Assembly (NCBI RefSeq): GCF_014203895.1
Contig: NZ_JACHJY010000009.1
Span: 310,001-374,000, forward strand
From: Streptomyces nymphaeiformis
GTDB taxonomy: Bacteria; Actinomycetota; Actinomycetes; Streptomycetales; Streptomycetaceae
Reading direction: 5' to 3'
DNA: 64,000 bases
How positions within the stretch are numbered: the first letter of the stretch is position 1; each line of letters opens with the position of its first letter. Below the pieces are notes generated by a model. That model had not been told where the DNA came from. It made no database searches and worked only from the letters and a program-made list of their open reading frames with translations. This document shows positions 52,895 through 60,708 of this stretch, one piece after another. The position numbers and the translations under genes are program-made.

Positions 52895-55441
52895 TCAGGT
52901 CACGGCGTGGGCCGGGAGGTCGGCGGGCGGGGCCTGGGGGCCGCCCGGCGCGGCGCGCAGGGTGAGGACCATCGTGAGGCCGCCGCCGGGGGTGTCCTCG
53001 GCTCCGAGCGTCCCGCCCATGGCCTCCACGAAGCCGCGGGCGACCGCGAGGCCCAGGCCGACGCCGGCGCCGCGCGGGGCGTCGCCGAAGCGCTGGAAGG
53101 GCTCGAAGATGCCCTCCTTGGCCTCGTCGGGGACGCCGGGGCCGCGGTCGGTGACCCGCAACTCGACCCGCGCGCCCAGGGCGCTGGCGGCGACGGCGAC
53201 GGGCACGCCCCCGGGGCTGTACTTCACGGCGTTCTCCACGATGTTGGCGACGGCCCGCTCCAGGAGGCCCTTGTCGACCTCGACCATGGGCAGGGTCTCG
53301 GGGATGTCGAGCTCGGCGCTGCCGTCCGGCACTCCCCCGAGGGCCATGGGGACGACCTCGTCGAGGTCGACCGCACGGATCAGGGGGGTGACGGTGCCGG
53401 TCTGGAGGCGGGACATGTCCAGGAGGTTGCCCACGAGGTGGTCCAGGCGGTCGGCGCCGGCCTCGATGCCCTCCAGGAGCTCGGCCCGGTCCTGTTCGGA
53501 CCAGTCGACGTCGTCGGAGCGGAGCGAGGAGACGGACGCCTTGATGCTCGCGAGCGGGGTCCGCAGGTCGTGGCTGACGGCGGCGAGCAGGGACGTGCGG
53601 ATCTTGTTGCCCTCGGCCTGCTTCCTGGCCTCCTCCGCCTCGTCGACGAGCCGCTGCCGGTCGAGGACGACCGCGGCCTGCGCCGCGAACGCGCCGAGCA
53701 CCCGCCGGTCCTCGGCGGGCAGCACCCGGCCGCTCAGGGCGAGCGCCAGGTGGTCACCGACCGGCATGTCCACGTCGGCGTCCTCCGGCCGGGCCGCCGG
53801 GTGGGGGCCGACGCTGGCCGCCCTGGTCCACGGCTCGATCTCGTCCGCGCGCTCCAGAAGGGCCACGGACTCCATCGAGAAGGTCTCGCGGACCCGTTCC
53901 AGGAGGGCGTCCAGGCTCGTCTCGCCGCGCAGCACGCTGCCGGCGAGGTAGGAGAGCACCTCCGCCTCGGCGCGCAGCCGGGCGGCCTGATGGGTGCGCC
54001 GGGCGGCGAGGTCGACCACGGAGGCCACCGCCATCGCGACGCCGAAGAAGACGGCGATGGCGACGATGTTCAGGGGGTCGGCGATGGTCAGCCGGTGGAG
54101 GGGCGGGGTGAAGAACCAGTTGAGGAGGAAGGAGCCGACGGCCGCCGAGGCGAGCGCGGGGAGGAAGCCGCCGAGGAGGGCCGCGCCGACCGTCAGGGCG
54201 AGGAAGAGCAGCATGTCGTTGGCGAGGCCGAGATCGGCGTCGACGTGCGTGAGCAGCAGGGCCAGGCAGACCGGGCCGGCGACGCCGACGAGCCAGCCGC
54301 CGAGGATCCGGGAGCGGCCGAGGCGGGCTCCGCGCGCGACCGGCAGGCCCCGGCCCTTGGCGACCTCGCCGTGGGTGACGATGTGGACGTCGAGGTCGGG
54401 TCCCGAGTCGCGGGCCACGGTCTGGCCGACGCCGGGGCCGAGCACGTACTGCCAGGTCCTGCGGCGGCTGGAGCCGAGGACGATCTGGGTGGCGTTGACC
54501 CCGCGGGCGAATTCCAGGAGCGCGGAGGGGATGTCGTCGCCGATGACGTGGTGGAACGTTCCGCCGAGGTCCTCGACGAGGGTCCGCTGGACCGCCAGCT
54601 CCTTCGGGGAGGCGGCGGTGAGCCCGTCGCTGCGGGCGATGTAGACGGCGAGGACCTCGCCGCCGGCGCCCTTCTCCGCGAGCCGGGTGGCGCGCCGTAT
54701 GAGGGTGCGGCCCTCGGGGCCGCCGGTCAGGCCGACGACGATCCGCTCCCGGGCCTGCCAGGTCGAGCGGATGCCGTGCTCGCCCCGGTACTGCCGGAGG
54801 TACTCGTCGACCCGGTCGGCGGTCCAGAGCAGCGCCAGCTCGCGCAGGGCCGTGAGGTTGCCCGGGCGGAAGTAGTTCGACAGGGACGCGTCGATCCTGT
54901 CCGGCTTGTAGATGTTGCCGTGGGCCATCCGGCGCCGCAGCGCCTCCGGGGACATGTCGACCAGCTCGATCTGGTCCGCCCGGCGCACCACCTCGTCGGG
55001 GACGGTCTCCCGCTGGCGCACCCCGGTGATCGCCTCGACGACGTCTCCGAGGGACTCCAGGTGCTGGATGTTCACGGTGGACACGACGTCGATGCCGGCC
55101 GCGAGGAGCTCGGCGACGTCCTGCCACCGCTTGGGGTTGCGGGAGCCCGGCACGTTCGTGTGGGCGAGCTCGTCGACCAGCGCGACGGCGGGACGGCGGG
55201 CGAGGACGGCGTCGACGTCCATCTCGGTGAAGGTCGCGCCCCGGTGCTCCAGGGTGCGGCGCGGGACCGTCTCCAGGCCGTGCAGCATGACCTCGGTGCG
55301 CGGGCGGTCGTGGTGCTCCACGAAGGCCACCACGCAGTCCGTGCCGCGCTCCACCCGGCGGTGGGCCTCGGACAACATGGCGTAGGTCTTGCCGACGCCC
55401 GGCGCCGCGCCGAGGTAGATCCGAAGCTTGCCGCGTCCCAT
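52895..55441 (-). CDS. kdpD: Sensor histidine kinase KdpD
   Basis: The 848-residue protein has the full KdpD layout. The N-terminal KdpD domain has Walker-A GAAPGVGKT (residues 11-19) and DELAHTNVPGSRNPKRWQD. A Usp-like domain follows (ERIVVGLTGGPEGRTLIRRA), then four close transmembrane helices near 370-470, a GAF-like segment, a HisKA domain with SHDLRTPL (His624) and an ATPase domain (NIVENAVKYSPGG; VTDRGPGVP; GVGLGLAVARG). It senses potassium or c-di-AMP status and phosphorylates KdpE. The target kdpFABC operon is not in the window. Confidence 0.92.
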   Translation of the reverse strand: MGRGKLRIYLGAAPGVGKTYAMLSEAHRRVERGTDCVVAFVEHHDRPRTEVMLHGLETVPRRTLEHRGATFTEMDVDAVLARRPAVALVDELAHTNVPGSRNPKRWQDVAELLAAGIDVVSTVNIQHLESLGDVVEAITGVRQRETVPDEVVRRADQIELVDMSPEALRRRMAHGNIYKPDRIDASLSNYFRPGNLTALRELALLWTADRVDEYLRQYRGEHGIRSTWQARERIVVGLTGGPEGRTLIRRATRLAEKGAGGEVLAVYIARSDGLTAASPKELAVQRTLVEDLGGTFHHVIGDDIPSALLEFARGVNATQIVLGSSRRRTWQYVLGPGVGQTVARDSGPDLDVHIVTHGEVAKGRGLPVARGARLGRSRILGGWLVGVAGPVCLALLLTHVDADLGLANDMLLFLALTVGAALLGGFLPALASAAVGSFLLNWFFTPPLHRLTIADPLNIVAIAVFFGVAMAVASVVDLAARRTHQAARLRAEAEVLSYLAGSVLRGETSLDALLERVRETFSMESVALLERADEIEPWTRAASVGPHPAARPEDADVDMPVGDHLALALSGRVLPAEDRRVLGAFAAQAAVVLDRQRLVDEAEEARKQAEGNKIRTSLLAAVSHDLRTPLASIKASVSSLRSDDVDWSEQDRAELLEGIEAGADRLDHLVGNLLDMSRLQTGTVTPLIRAVDLDEVVPMALGGVPDGSAELDIPETLPMVEVDKGLLERAVANIVENAVKYSPGGVPVAVAASALGARVELRVTDRGPGVPDEAKEGIFEPFQRFGDAPRGAGVGLGLAVARGFVEAMGGTLGAEDTPGGGLTMVLTLRAAPGGPQAPPADLPAHAVT

Positions 55442-55560
55442 GGCTCGACCATATCTCCAGCCAATCGGACATTCCGCGCACGGGGAGAGGCCGGGGCCGG
55501 TATTGACGTGATCCTGATGTGCCCCGCGACCTGCTCCGCCGCCGACGCGCCCCCCGCGCG

Positions 55561-56289
55561 TCAGTGCTCGATGATCTCGCCGTCGCTCAGCTCCAGGACC
55601 CGGTCCGCGAGGCCGAGCAGCTGGGGGTCGTGGGTGGCGACCAGGGCCGTGCAGCCCTCGCTGCGGACCACCGCGCGCAGCAGCTGCATGACGGCGAGGC
55701 CGGTCTCCGCGTCCAGCTGGCCCGTGGGCTCGTCGGCTATGAGCAGCGCCGGCTTGTTGGCGAGGGCGCGGGCGATGGCGACGCGCTGCTGCTGGCCGCC
55801 GGAGAGCTCGCCCGGCCGCTGGTTCGCGTGGTCGGCGAGGCCCACGAGCCCGAGCATCAGGGCGACCCGCTCCTCGCGCTCCTTGGGGTCCGTCTTGCGC
55901 AGCCGCAGGGGCACGCCCACGTTCTCGGCGGCGGAGAGGATCGGGAGCAGGCCGAAGGACTGGAAGATGAAGCCGATCCGGTCGCGGCGCAGCTCCAGGA
56001 GCCCGCTCTCGCCGAGCGTGGAGAGGTCGGTGCCGTCGATGACGATCCGGCCGCCGTCGGCGGTGTCGAGGCCGCCCACGAGATTGAGCAGGGTCGTCTT
56101 GCCGGAGCCCGAGCGGCCCTTGAGCGCGACGAGCTCGCCGCGCGGGATCTCGAAGGAGACGCCGCGCAGGGCGTGGACGGCGGCCTCGCCCGTGCCGTAC
56201 GAGCGGCGCAGGCCCTCCACACGGACCATCGGCGGTCCGGCCGGGTCCTCGACGACGGCCGTGGCGGACCTGGTGCTGCTCTCACTCAT
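55561..56289 (-). CDS. ABC transporter ATP-binding protein (LolD/MacB-like)
   Basis: The 242-residue ATPase has Walker A GRSGSGKTTLLNLVGGL, Q-loop region DRIGFIFQSFGLLP, signature LSGGQQQRVAIARAL and Walker B LLIADEPTGQLD, the MacB/LolD/FtsE pattern. ATG 56289 is preferred because GGAGGGGGAG lies upstream; an ATG at 56313 lacks a ribosome site. No permease gene is adjacent in the window, so its partner is elsewhere. It could power lipoprotein release, drug efflux or cell-division-type complexes. Confidence 0.83.
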   Translation of the reverse strand: MSESSTRSATAVVEDPAGPPMVRVEGLRRSYGTGEAAVHALRGVSFEIPRGELVALKGRSGSGKTTLLNLVGGLDTADGGRIVIDGTDLSTLGESGLLELRRDRIGFIFQSFGLLPILSAAENVGVPLRLRKTDPKEREERVALMLGLVGLADHANQRPGELSGGQQQRVAIARALANKPALLIADEPTGQLDAETGLAVMQLLRAVVRSEGCTALVATHDPQLLGLADRVLELSDGEIIEH

Positions 56290-56380
56290 CCCGTACTCCC
56301 CCTCCTCGATCATCTGCGCCGCCAGTATGGTCCGCGGCCGTGCCCGAGGACCAGAGCCGGGGCCAGGACCTGTGGAAAAC

Positions 56381-56411
56381 GGCCCGCGGCCTCCTTGCCG
56401 GACCGCGGGCC
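56381..56411. terminator. Hairpin between DUF3710 and ABC ATPase genes
   Basis: GGCCCGCGG (56381-56389) pairs with CCGCGGGCC (56403-56411) over a 13-base loop. Confidence 0.5.
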
Positions 56412-56423
56412 TGGGGAAAACGG

Positions 56424-56470
56424 CCGGTGGGCCGCTTCCCGTACGAGAGGTACGGGAAGCGGCCCACCGG
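56424..56470 (-). terminator. 21-bp perfect stem terminator after DUF3710
   Basis: The arms at 56424-56444 (CCGGTGGGCCGCTTCCCGTA plus C) and 56450-56470 are exact reverse complements around GAGAG. It lies 13 bases beyond the DUF3710 stop and is one of the longest perfect stems in the window. Confidence 0.85.
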
Positions 56471-56483
56471 TGTTGCGTGGGGA

Positions 56484-57242
56484 TCAGCGGATCTCGGAGA
56501 TCTCCGGGCCGCGCTGGAGCTGGCCCATGCCGCCGGAGAAGCGGGAGTTCTCCTGCTCCTCCTGCTGCACGCCGTCCGGCACCATCTGCGCGTCGTTCGG
56601 CAGCTTGAGGACGATCGGGTCGCGCGGGGCCATCGGGCCGTCGCCGCGGACGACCACGGTGTCCCGGACGATCTGCTCCAGGAGGCCGGCGGCCTCGGGC
56701 TGGACCGCGCCCTGCCCGGAGATCACTCCGCGCAGGAACCAGCGGGGTCCGTCGACGCCCACGAAGCGGACCAGCTGCACGCCGCGGTTGCCGTCCGGCA
56801 GCTGCACCGGGACCTGCGCCCGCAGCTCCCAGCCGAGCGGGCCCTCGACCTCGTCGATGGCGCCGCCCTGCTGGACGATGCCCGTGGCGATCTCGTCGCG
56901 GACCTCGCCCCAGATGCCCTCGTTCTTGGGCGCGGCGAAGGCCTGCAGCTGTACGGCGCTGTCACGCAGGACGACGGTGGCCGCGACGATCGCGTCGCCC
57001 GCCACCTCCACCCGCAGTTCCATGCCCTCGACTCCGGGCACGAAGATCCCGCCGAGGTCCACGCGGCCCTCGTCGGGCTTGGCGACCTCGGAGATGTCCC
57101 AGGGCCCGTCGGGCCGGGGCGCCGGCGGAAGGTTCACGCGGCGCGGCGCGGCCGCGTCCTCGTCCTCCACCGCGTCGACGACCTGCTCGGCCTCGCTCGC
57201 CGCGTCCTCGGCGGCACCGCTCTTCTTGCGACGTCCGAACAC
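56484..57242 (-). CDS. DUF3710 domain protein
   Basis: The 252-residue acidic protein begins VFGRRKKSGAAEDAASEAEQ and holds the DUF3710 domain (VDLGGIFVPGVEGMELRVEV; GPRWFLRGVISGQGAVQPEA). GTG 57242 has GGAAGGA upstream and lies 1 base after the dut stop, so it is co-transcribed and coupled with dUTPase. The function of DUF3710 is unknown; the linkage with dut is conserved in actinobacteria and points to a housekeeping role. Confidence 0.87.
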   Translation of the reverse strand: MFGRRKKSGAAEDAASEAEQVVDAVEDEDAAAPRRVNLPPAPRPDGPWDISEVAKPDEGRVDLGGIFVPGVEGMELRVEVAGDAIVAATVVLRDSAVQLQAFAAPKNEGIWGEVRDEIATGIVQQGGAIDEVEGPLGWELRAQVPVQLPDGNRGVQLVRFVGVDGPRWFLRGVISGQGAVQPEAAGLLEQIVRDTVVVRGDGPMAPRDPIVLKLPNDAQMVPDGVQQEEQENSRFSGGMGQLQRGPEISEIR

Positions 57243-57243
57243 G

Positions 57244-57756
57244 TCACTGTCCTTCCCGGTCGGATACGACCGAAGCGTATCGATTCCCACCCGTTGTGCC
57301 GTCCACGGCGGCATGACCGCCGGTGGACCCGAAGCCCCCCTCGGCCCGCGCCGACCCGGGAAGCTCCGCCACCTCGTGGAAGCGGACCTTCTCGACCTGC
57401 TGGACGACAAGTTGGGCAATCCGATCGAATCGTTCGAACCGCACGTCCTCGCGCGGGTCGAGATTGACCACGATCACCTTGATCTCTCCACGGTACCCGG
57501 CATCCACCGTCCCCGGGGCATTCACGAGCGCCACTCCGCATCGGGCGGCGAGACCGGAGCGCGGGTGCACGAAGGCCGCGTACCCGTCCGGCAGGGCGAT
57601 GGAGACCCCGGTGGGCAGCACGGCGCGCTCGCCGGGGGCGAGGACGACCGCCTCGGTGGTCACGAGGTCGGCCCCGGCGTCGCCGGGATGCCCGTAGGCC
57701 GGGATCGGCACCTCCGGGTCCACTCGCCGGATCAGTACGTCGACGGGGTTGCGCAT
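57244..57756 (-). CDS. dut: dUTP diphosphatase
   Basis: The 170-residue protein has all five dUTPase motifs: AGADL, PRSGLAAR, NAPGTVDAGYRG, ERFDRIAQLVV and RAEGGFGSTGG. It hydrolyses dUTP to dUMP, keeps uracil out of DNA, and works as a trimer. Its ATG overlaps the thioesterase stop (TGATG) and it is followed directly by DUF3710. The C-terminus is slightly extended beyond the last motif. Confidence 0.93.
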   Translation of the reverse strand: MRNPVDVLIRRVDPEVPIPAYGHPGDAGADLVTTEAVVLAPGERAVLPTGVSIALPDGYAAFVHPRSGLAARCGVALVNAPGTVDAGYRGEIKVIVVNLDPREDVRFERFDRIAQLVVQQVEKVRFHEVAELPGSARAEGGFGSTGGHAAVDGTTGGNRYASVVSDREGQ

Positions 57757-58340
57757 CAGGGGTTCACCTCGAAGGCGCGGGCGCGCCGGACCTGGTCGGG
57801 GTCGGACATGGCGGCCTGGATCTCCTCCTGGCGGCCGTTGTCGATGAAGTGGTCGACCTTGACCTCGATGAAGAGGGCGTCGGCGCGGACGGCGACGGGG
57901 CCCTCGGGCCCGCCGATCCGTCCGACCGCGGTCGAGTAGATCTTGCGGCCGTGCACGGCGGTGACGGCGGCCTCCAGGTGGAGCACGGTGCCGACCGGGA
58001 CGGGCCGGGCGAAGTCGGTCTCCAGGCGTCCGGTCACGGCGATGACCCGCAGCAGCCAGTTCAGGGAGCCGAGGGTCTCGTCGAGCGCGGTGGCGAGCAC
58101 GCCGCCGTGCGCGAGGCCGGGGGCGCCCTGGTGGTCGGAGGTCACCGTGAACTCGGCGGTGACGGTCACGCCCTCGCCCGCGCGCGCTTCCAGGTGGAGG
58201 CCGTGGGGCTGCCCGCCGCCGCACCCGAAGCAGTACTCGTAGTGCGCACCGAGCAGCTCGCCGGGGGCCGGCGCGTCGGGGTGGCGTACCGGCGGTATGG
58301 CGTCGGCCGGCGGGGTGAGGGCGGCAGATGTTGCAGTCAC
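57756..58340 (-). CDS. PaaI-family hotdog thioesterase
   Basis: This 194-residue protein contains a hotdog domain with YCFGCGGGQPHGLHLEARAG and the active-site helix GLAHGGVLATALDETLG, as in PaaI-type acyl-CoA thioesterases. GTG 58340 gives a start just upstream of the conserved region. It diverges from the DUF3093 gene across 58 bases and is the first gene of the thioesterase-dut-DUF3710 operon. The natural acyl substrate is unknown. Confidence 0.85.
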   Translation of the reverse strand: MTATSAALTPPADAIPPVRHPDAPAPGELLGAHYEYCFGCGGGQPHGLHLEARAGEGVTVTAEFTVTSDHQGAPGLAHGGVLATALDETLGSLNWLLRVIAVTGRLETDFARPVPVGTVLHLEAAVTAVHGRKIYSTAVGRIGGPEGPVAVRADALFIEVKVDHFIDNGRQEEIQAAMSDPDQVRRARAFEVNP

Positions 58341-58398
58341 AGCCGCAGACCTTACCCGCGCGGATGGGCGCAGGTCGCGCCGTGCCAAGCTTGGACGC

Positions 58399-58890
58399 AT
58401 GCAGCCTTCCGCACCGTCCCCGGCCTCCTCCCCCGCTCCCTCCGCCGCGCCGCGCTTCGACGAGCGGCTGACGGCGCCCCGCTCGTGGTGGGTGATCGTC
58501 GGTCTGCTCGGTCTGTCCGGCGGCCTGATCATGTTCCCGCTGGGCACGGTCCCGATGCTGGGCGGCCTGATCGTGGCGGCGGTGGTCGCAGGTGTGGCGG
58601 TCTCCTCGTACGGCTCCGCCCGGATCCGGGTGGTTTCCGGTTCGCTGGTGGCGGGCGACGCGCGGATCCCGGTGGAGGCGCTCGGGGCGGCCGAGACGCT
58701 CGACGCGGAGGAGGCGCGCGCCTGGCGGACGTACAAGGCGGACCCGCGCGCGTTCATGCTGATGCGCAGCTACGTGCCGAAGGCGGTACGGGTCGAGGTG
58801 ACGGACCCGGCGGACCCGACGCCGTACGTGTACCTGTCCAGCCGCGAGCCGGAGGCGCTGGTCGCGGCCCTGGAGGCGGAGCGCGCCTGA
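58399..58890 (+). CDS. DUF3093 membrane protein
   Basis: The 163-residue protein has a Pro/Ala/Ser N-terminal tail, DERLTAPRSWWVIVGLLGLS and a second helix (LGGLIVAAVVAGVAVSSYG), then a soluble C-terminal domain (KADPRAFMLMRSYVPKAVRV; YVYLSSREPEALVAALEAE). This is the DUF3093 layout, conserved next to dut in Streptomyces. Two membrane segments place the C-terminal domain on one side of the membrane. Function is unknown. Confidence 0.85.
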   Translation: MQPSAPSPASSPAPSAAPRFDERLTAPRSWWVIVGLLGLSGGLIMFPLGTVPMLGGLIVAAVVAGVAVSSYGSARIRVVSGSLVAGDARIPVEALGAAETLDAEEARAWRTYKADPRAFMLMRSYVPKAVRVEVTDPADPTPYVYLSSREPEALVAALEAERA

Positions 58891-58954
58891 CCCGAGCGGG
58901 CCTGACCCGAGCAGGCTCGTTCGGAGCGCGCCCCATCCGGCGCGCCCTCCGGCG

Positions 58955-60004
58955 TCAGAAGCCCAGTTCCTTCGGGTTCTCGGGCTGCTCCAGCGGTGGC
59001 AGCTCCGGGAGTGCGTCCCAGGGGATCTGGCGGCGGCGCAGGTCCTTGCGGATGTGCGCGGCGAGTTTCTTGGTGTCGCGGCGGTTCATGACGGCGCCGA
59101 CGGCGGCGCCCACCATGAAGGGCATGAGGTTCGGCAGGTTCCGCATCATGCGTTTCATGATCTGCTGGCGCAGTTCGCGCTTGAGCTGACCGCCGAGTGC
59201 GGCGTTGACCGTGGTGGGCTTGGTGGGCTCGATGCCCCGCTCCTCGGTCCACGAGGTCAGATAGGCCATCGAGCGCTGGGTGAGCCGGCCGGGGGGCCGC
59301 AGCCCGTAGACCTCGTGCAGCTCGGCGATGAGCTTGATCTCCACGGCGGCGACGCCGGTGATCTCGGCCGCCAGCTCGGCGGGCATGGCCGGGGCCACGG
59401 GGAGCATGGCGGCGGCGCCGACGCCCGCACCCACGGTCGAACTCGCGTTCGCCGCGCCTGCGACGAGTTTGTCGGCGATCTCCTCGGGGCCGAGCCCGGG
59501 GAACTGTCTGCGCAGGGTCGCCAGGTCGCGGACGGGGATCCGCGGGGCGAGGTCGATCAGCCGGTCGGCCAGGTAGCCGAGGCCGGCCTTGGCGCCGTCC
59601 CCGCTGCGCCTCACGCCCTGCCGGACGCCCTGTGTGACGCCGCGCCGGACGGCGTCGATCCGGTCGGAGTCGATCCTGATCCGGTCGAGCTGGGCCCGCG
59701 CGGGGTTGGCCAGCCGCCTGACGGCGCCGAAGCGTCCGCCCTGCCACGATGCGGCCGGGGCTTCGGTCGCTTCCTGCCGGACCGGCAGGCGCGCCGGATC
59801 CGTCTCGGCGATCTCGATGACTGCTTCGAGCGAGGCCGGGAGGCCTCGCTCGTCGTCACGTGCGCCGAGGGAGGGCAGCGAGGCGGTGGGCTCGGCTTCA
59901 GGTGCCTCCAGGGCGCCCTCTGCCGGGCCTGAGCCGCCCTTGTGCGTCTCCGAGCTCCTGGGGAGCCGCAGACGCCGCTTCCGGGACGGTGTGTCGCCTG
60001 CCAC
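58955..60004 (-). CDS. Conserved actinobacterial protein (EcsC-like)
   Basis: This 349-residue protein has a long polar, acidic N-terminal region (1-100), then a helical domain with a hydrophobic Gly/Ala-rich stretch (GVGAAAMLPVAPAMPAELAA) and EITGVAAVEIKLIAELHEVY, and a basic C-terminal helix bundle (RQQIMKRMMRNLPNLMPFMV). The middle resembles EcsC-family proteins. It is conserved at this place near dut and DUF4193 in Streptomyces. No catalytic motif is seen; a membrane-associated role is likely. Confidence 0.7.
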   Translation of the reverse strand: MAGDTPSRKRRLRLPRSSETHKGGSGPAEGALEAPEAEPTASLPSLGARDDERGLPASLEAVIEIAETDPARLPVRQEATEAPAASWQGGRFGAVRRLANPARAQLDRIRIDSDRIDAVRRGVTQGVRQGVRRSGDGAKAGLGYLADRLIDLAPRIPVRDLATLRRQFPGLGPEEIADKLVAGAANASSTVGAGVGAAAMLPVAPAMPAELAAEITGVAAVEIKLIAELHEVYGLRPPGRLTQRSMAYLTSWTEERGIEPTKPTTVNAALGGQLKRELRQQIMKRMMRNLPNLMPFMVGAAVGAVMNRRDTKKLAAHIRKDLRRRQIPWDALPELPPLEQPENPKELGF

Positions 60005-60016
60005 GGCCGAGCGGTC

Positions 60017-60313
60017 TCAGTCGCAGTCGCGGCAGATCGGCTGGCCGTTCTTCTCCCGGGCCAGCTGGCTGCGGTGGTGCACGAGGAAGCAGCTCATGCA
60101 GGTGAACTCGTCGGCCTGCTTGGGCAGGACCCGGACGGCCAGCTCCTCGTTCGAGAGGTCGGCGCCGGGAAGCTCCAGGCCTTCGGCGGCCTCGAACTCG
60201 TCGACGTCGACGGTCGAGGTCGACTTGTCGTTCCGGCGGGCCTTCAGTTCCTCAAGGCTGTCCGAGTCGACGTCGTCGTCGGTCTTGCGTGGGGTGTCGT
60301 AATCCGTTGCCAT
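60017..60313 (-). CDS. DUF4193 small zinc-binding protein
   Basis: The 98-residue protein begins MATDYDTPRKTDDDVDSDSL and ends with a zinc-ribbon pair CMSC...CRDC, typical of DUF4193. GGGGGAGAG lies upstream of ATG 60313. It is highly conserved in actinobacteria and may act with transcription or translation factors, but no function is proven. It precedes the EcsC-like gene by 12 bases in the same operon. Confidence 0.88.
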   Translation of the reverse strand: MATDYDTPRKTDDDVDSDSLEELKARRNDKSTSTVDVDEFEAAEGLELPGADLSNEELAVRVLPKQADEFTCMSCFLVHHRSQLAREKNGQPICRDCD

Positions 60314-60708
60314 GTCGCTCTCCCCCTCTGGGTGGTTGCGGTGTCTCCAGCGCACGTAACGCGTGAGAGGTCGGACTTGTGCCCGACCTGAGGCGGAGAT
60401 TTTGCCTCACATCAAGGTCTGTTACTCAATCGACACCCGTCGGGCACTCTCGCGAGTGATCGGCTTCGGGTGGCGAACCGGACCGTACACGGTCCTCCGG
60501 GCGACCCTCACGGGCGCCACCCCGTGTACTTCCCGTCATTCCGGGCCCCGGAAACCCGGACTTTTCCTGGTTTTCCGAGGGATTTCTCGGTCACGGAGAG
60601 TGGAGGGCCGGACACCCTCTCCTGTGATCGATCACACATGAGCGTCTCAGAATCGGGGCCCCGGAATTCCGCGCAAAGCGAACGGAACCGGTCGGCTCGT
60701 GCAGTGTG
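60314..60708. other. Intergenic region holding the DUF4193 promoter and a palindrome
   Basis: No gene is seen in these 395 bases between the DUF4193 start and the cutS stop. The only clear element is the perfect palindrome TGTGATCGATCACA at 60623-60636. Confidence 0.6.
60623..60636. promoter_or_regulatory. TGTGATCGATCACA palindrome
   Basis: This perfect 14-bp palindrome resembles a CRP half-site pair (TGTGA/TCACA) but with a 4-base instead of 6-base spacer. It lies about 310 bases before DUF4193 and 73 bases past the cutS stop on the - strand. Confidence 0.5.

Noticed and set aside
50402..56608. A + strand open frame of about 2068 codons across DUF3159, kdpE, kdpD and the ABC ATPase
   Set aside because: All of it is antisense to well-supported - strand genes; it is a GC-bias artefact with no motif, despite its exceptional length.
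60623..60636. A canonical CRP site
   Set aside because: The spacer between TGTGA and TCACA is 4 bases, not 6, so only a general palindrome is claimed.
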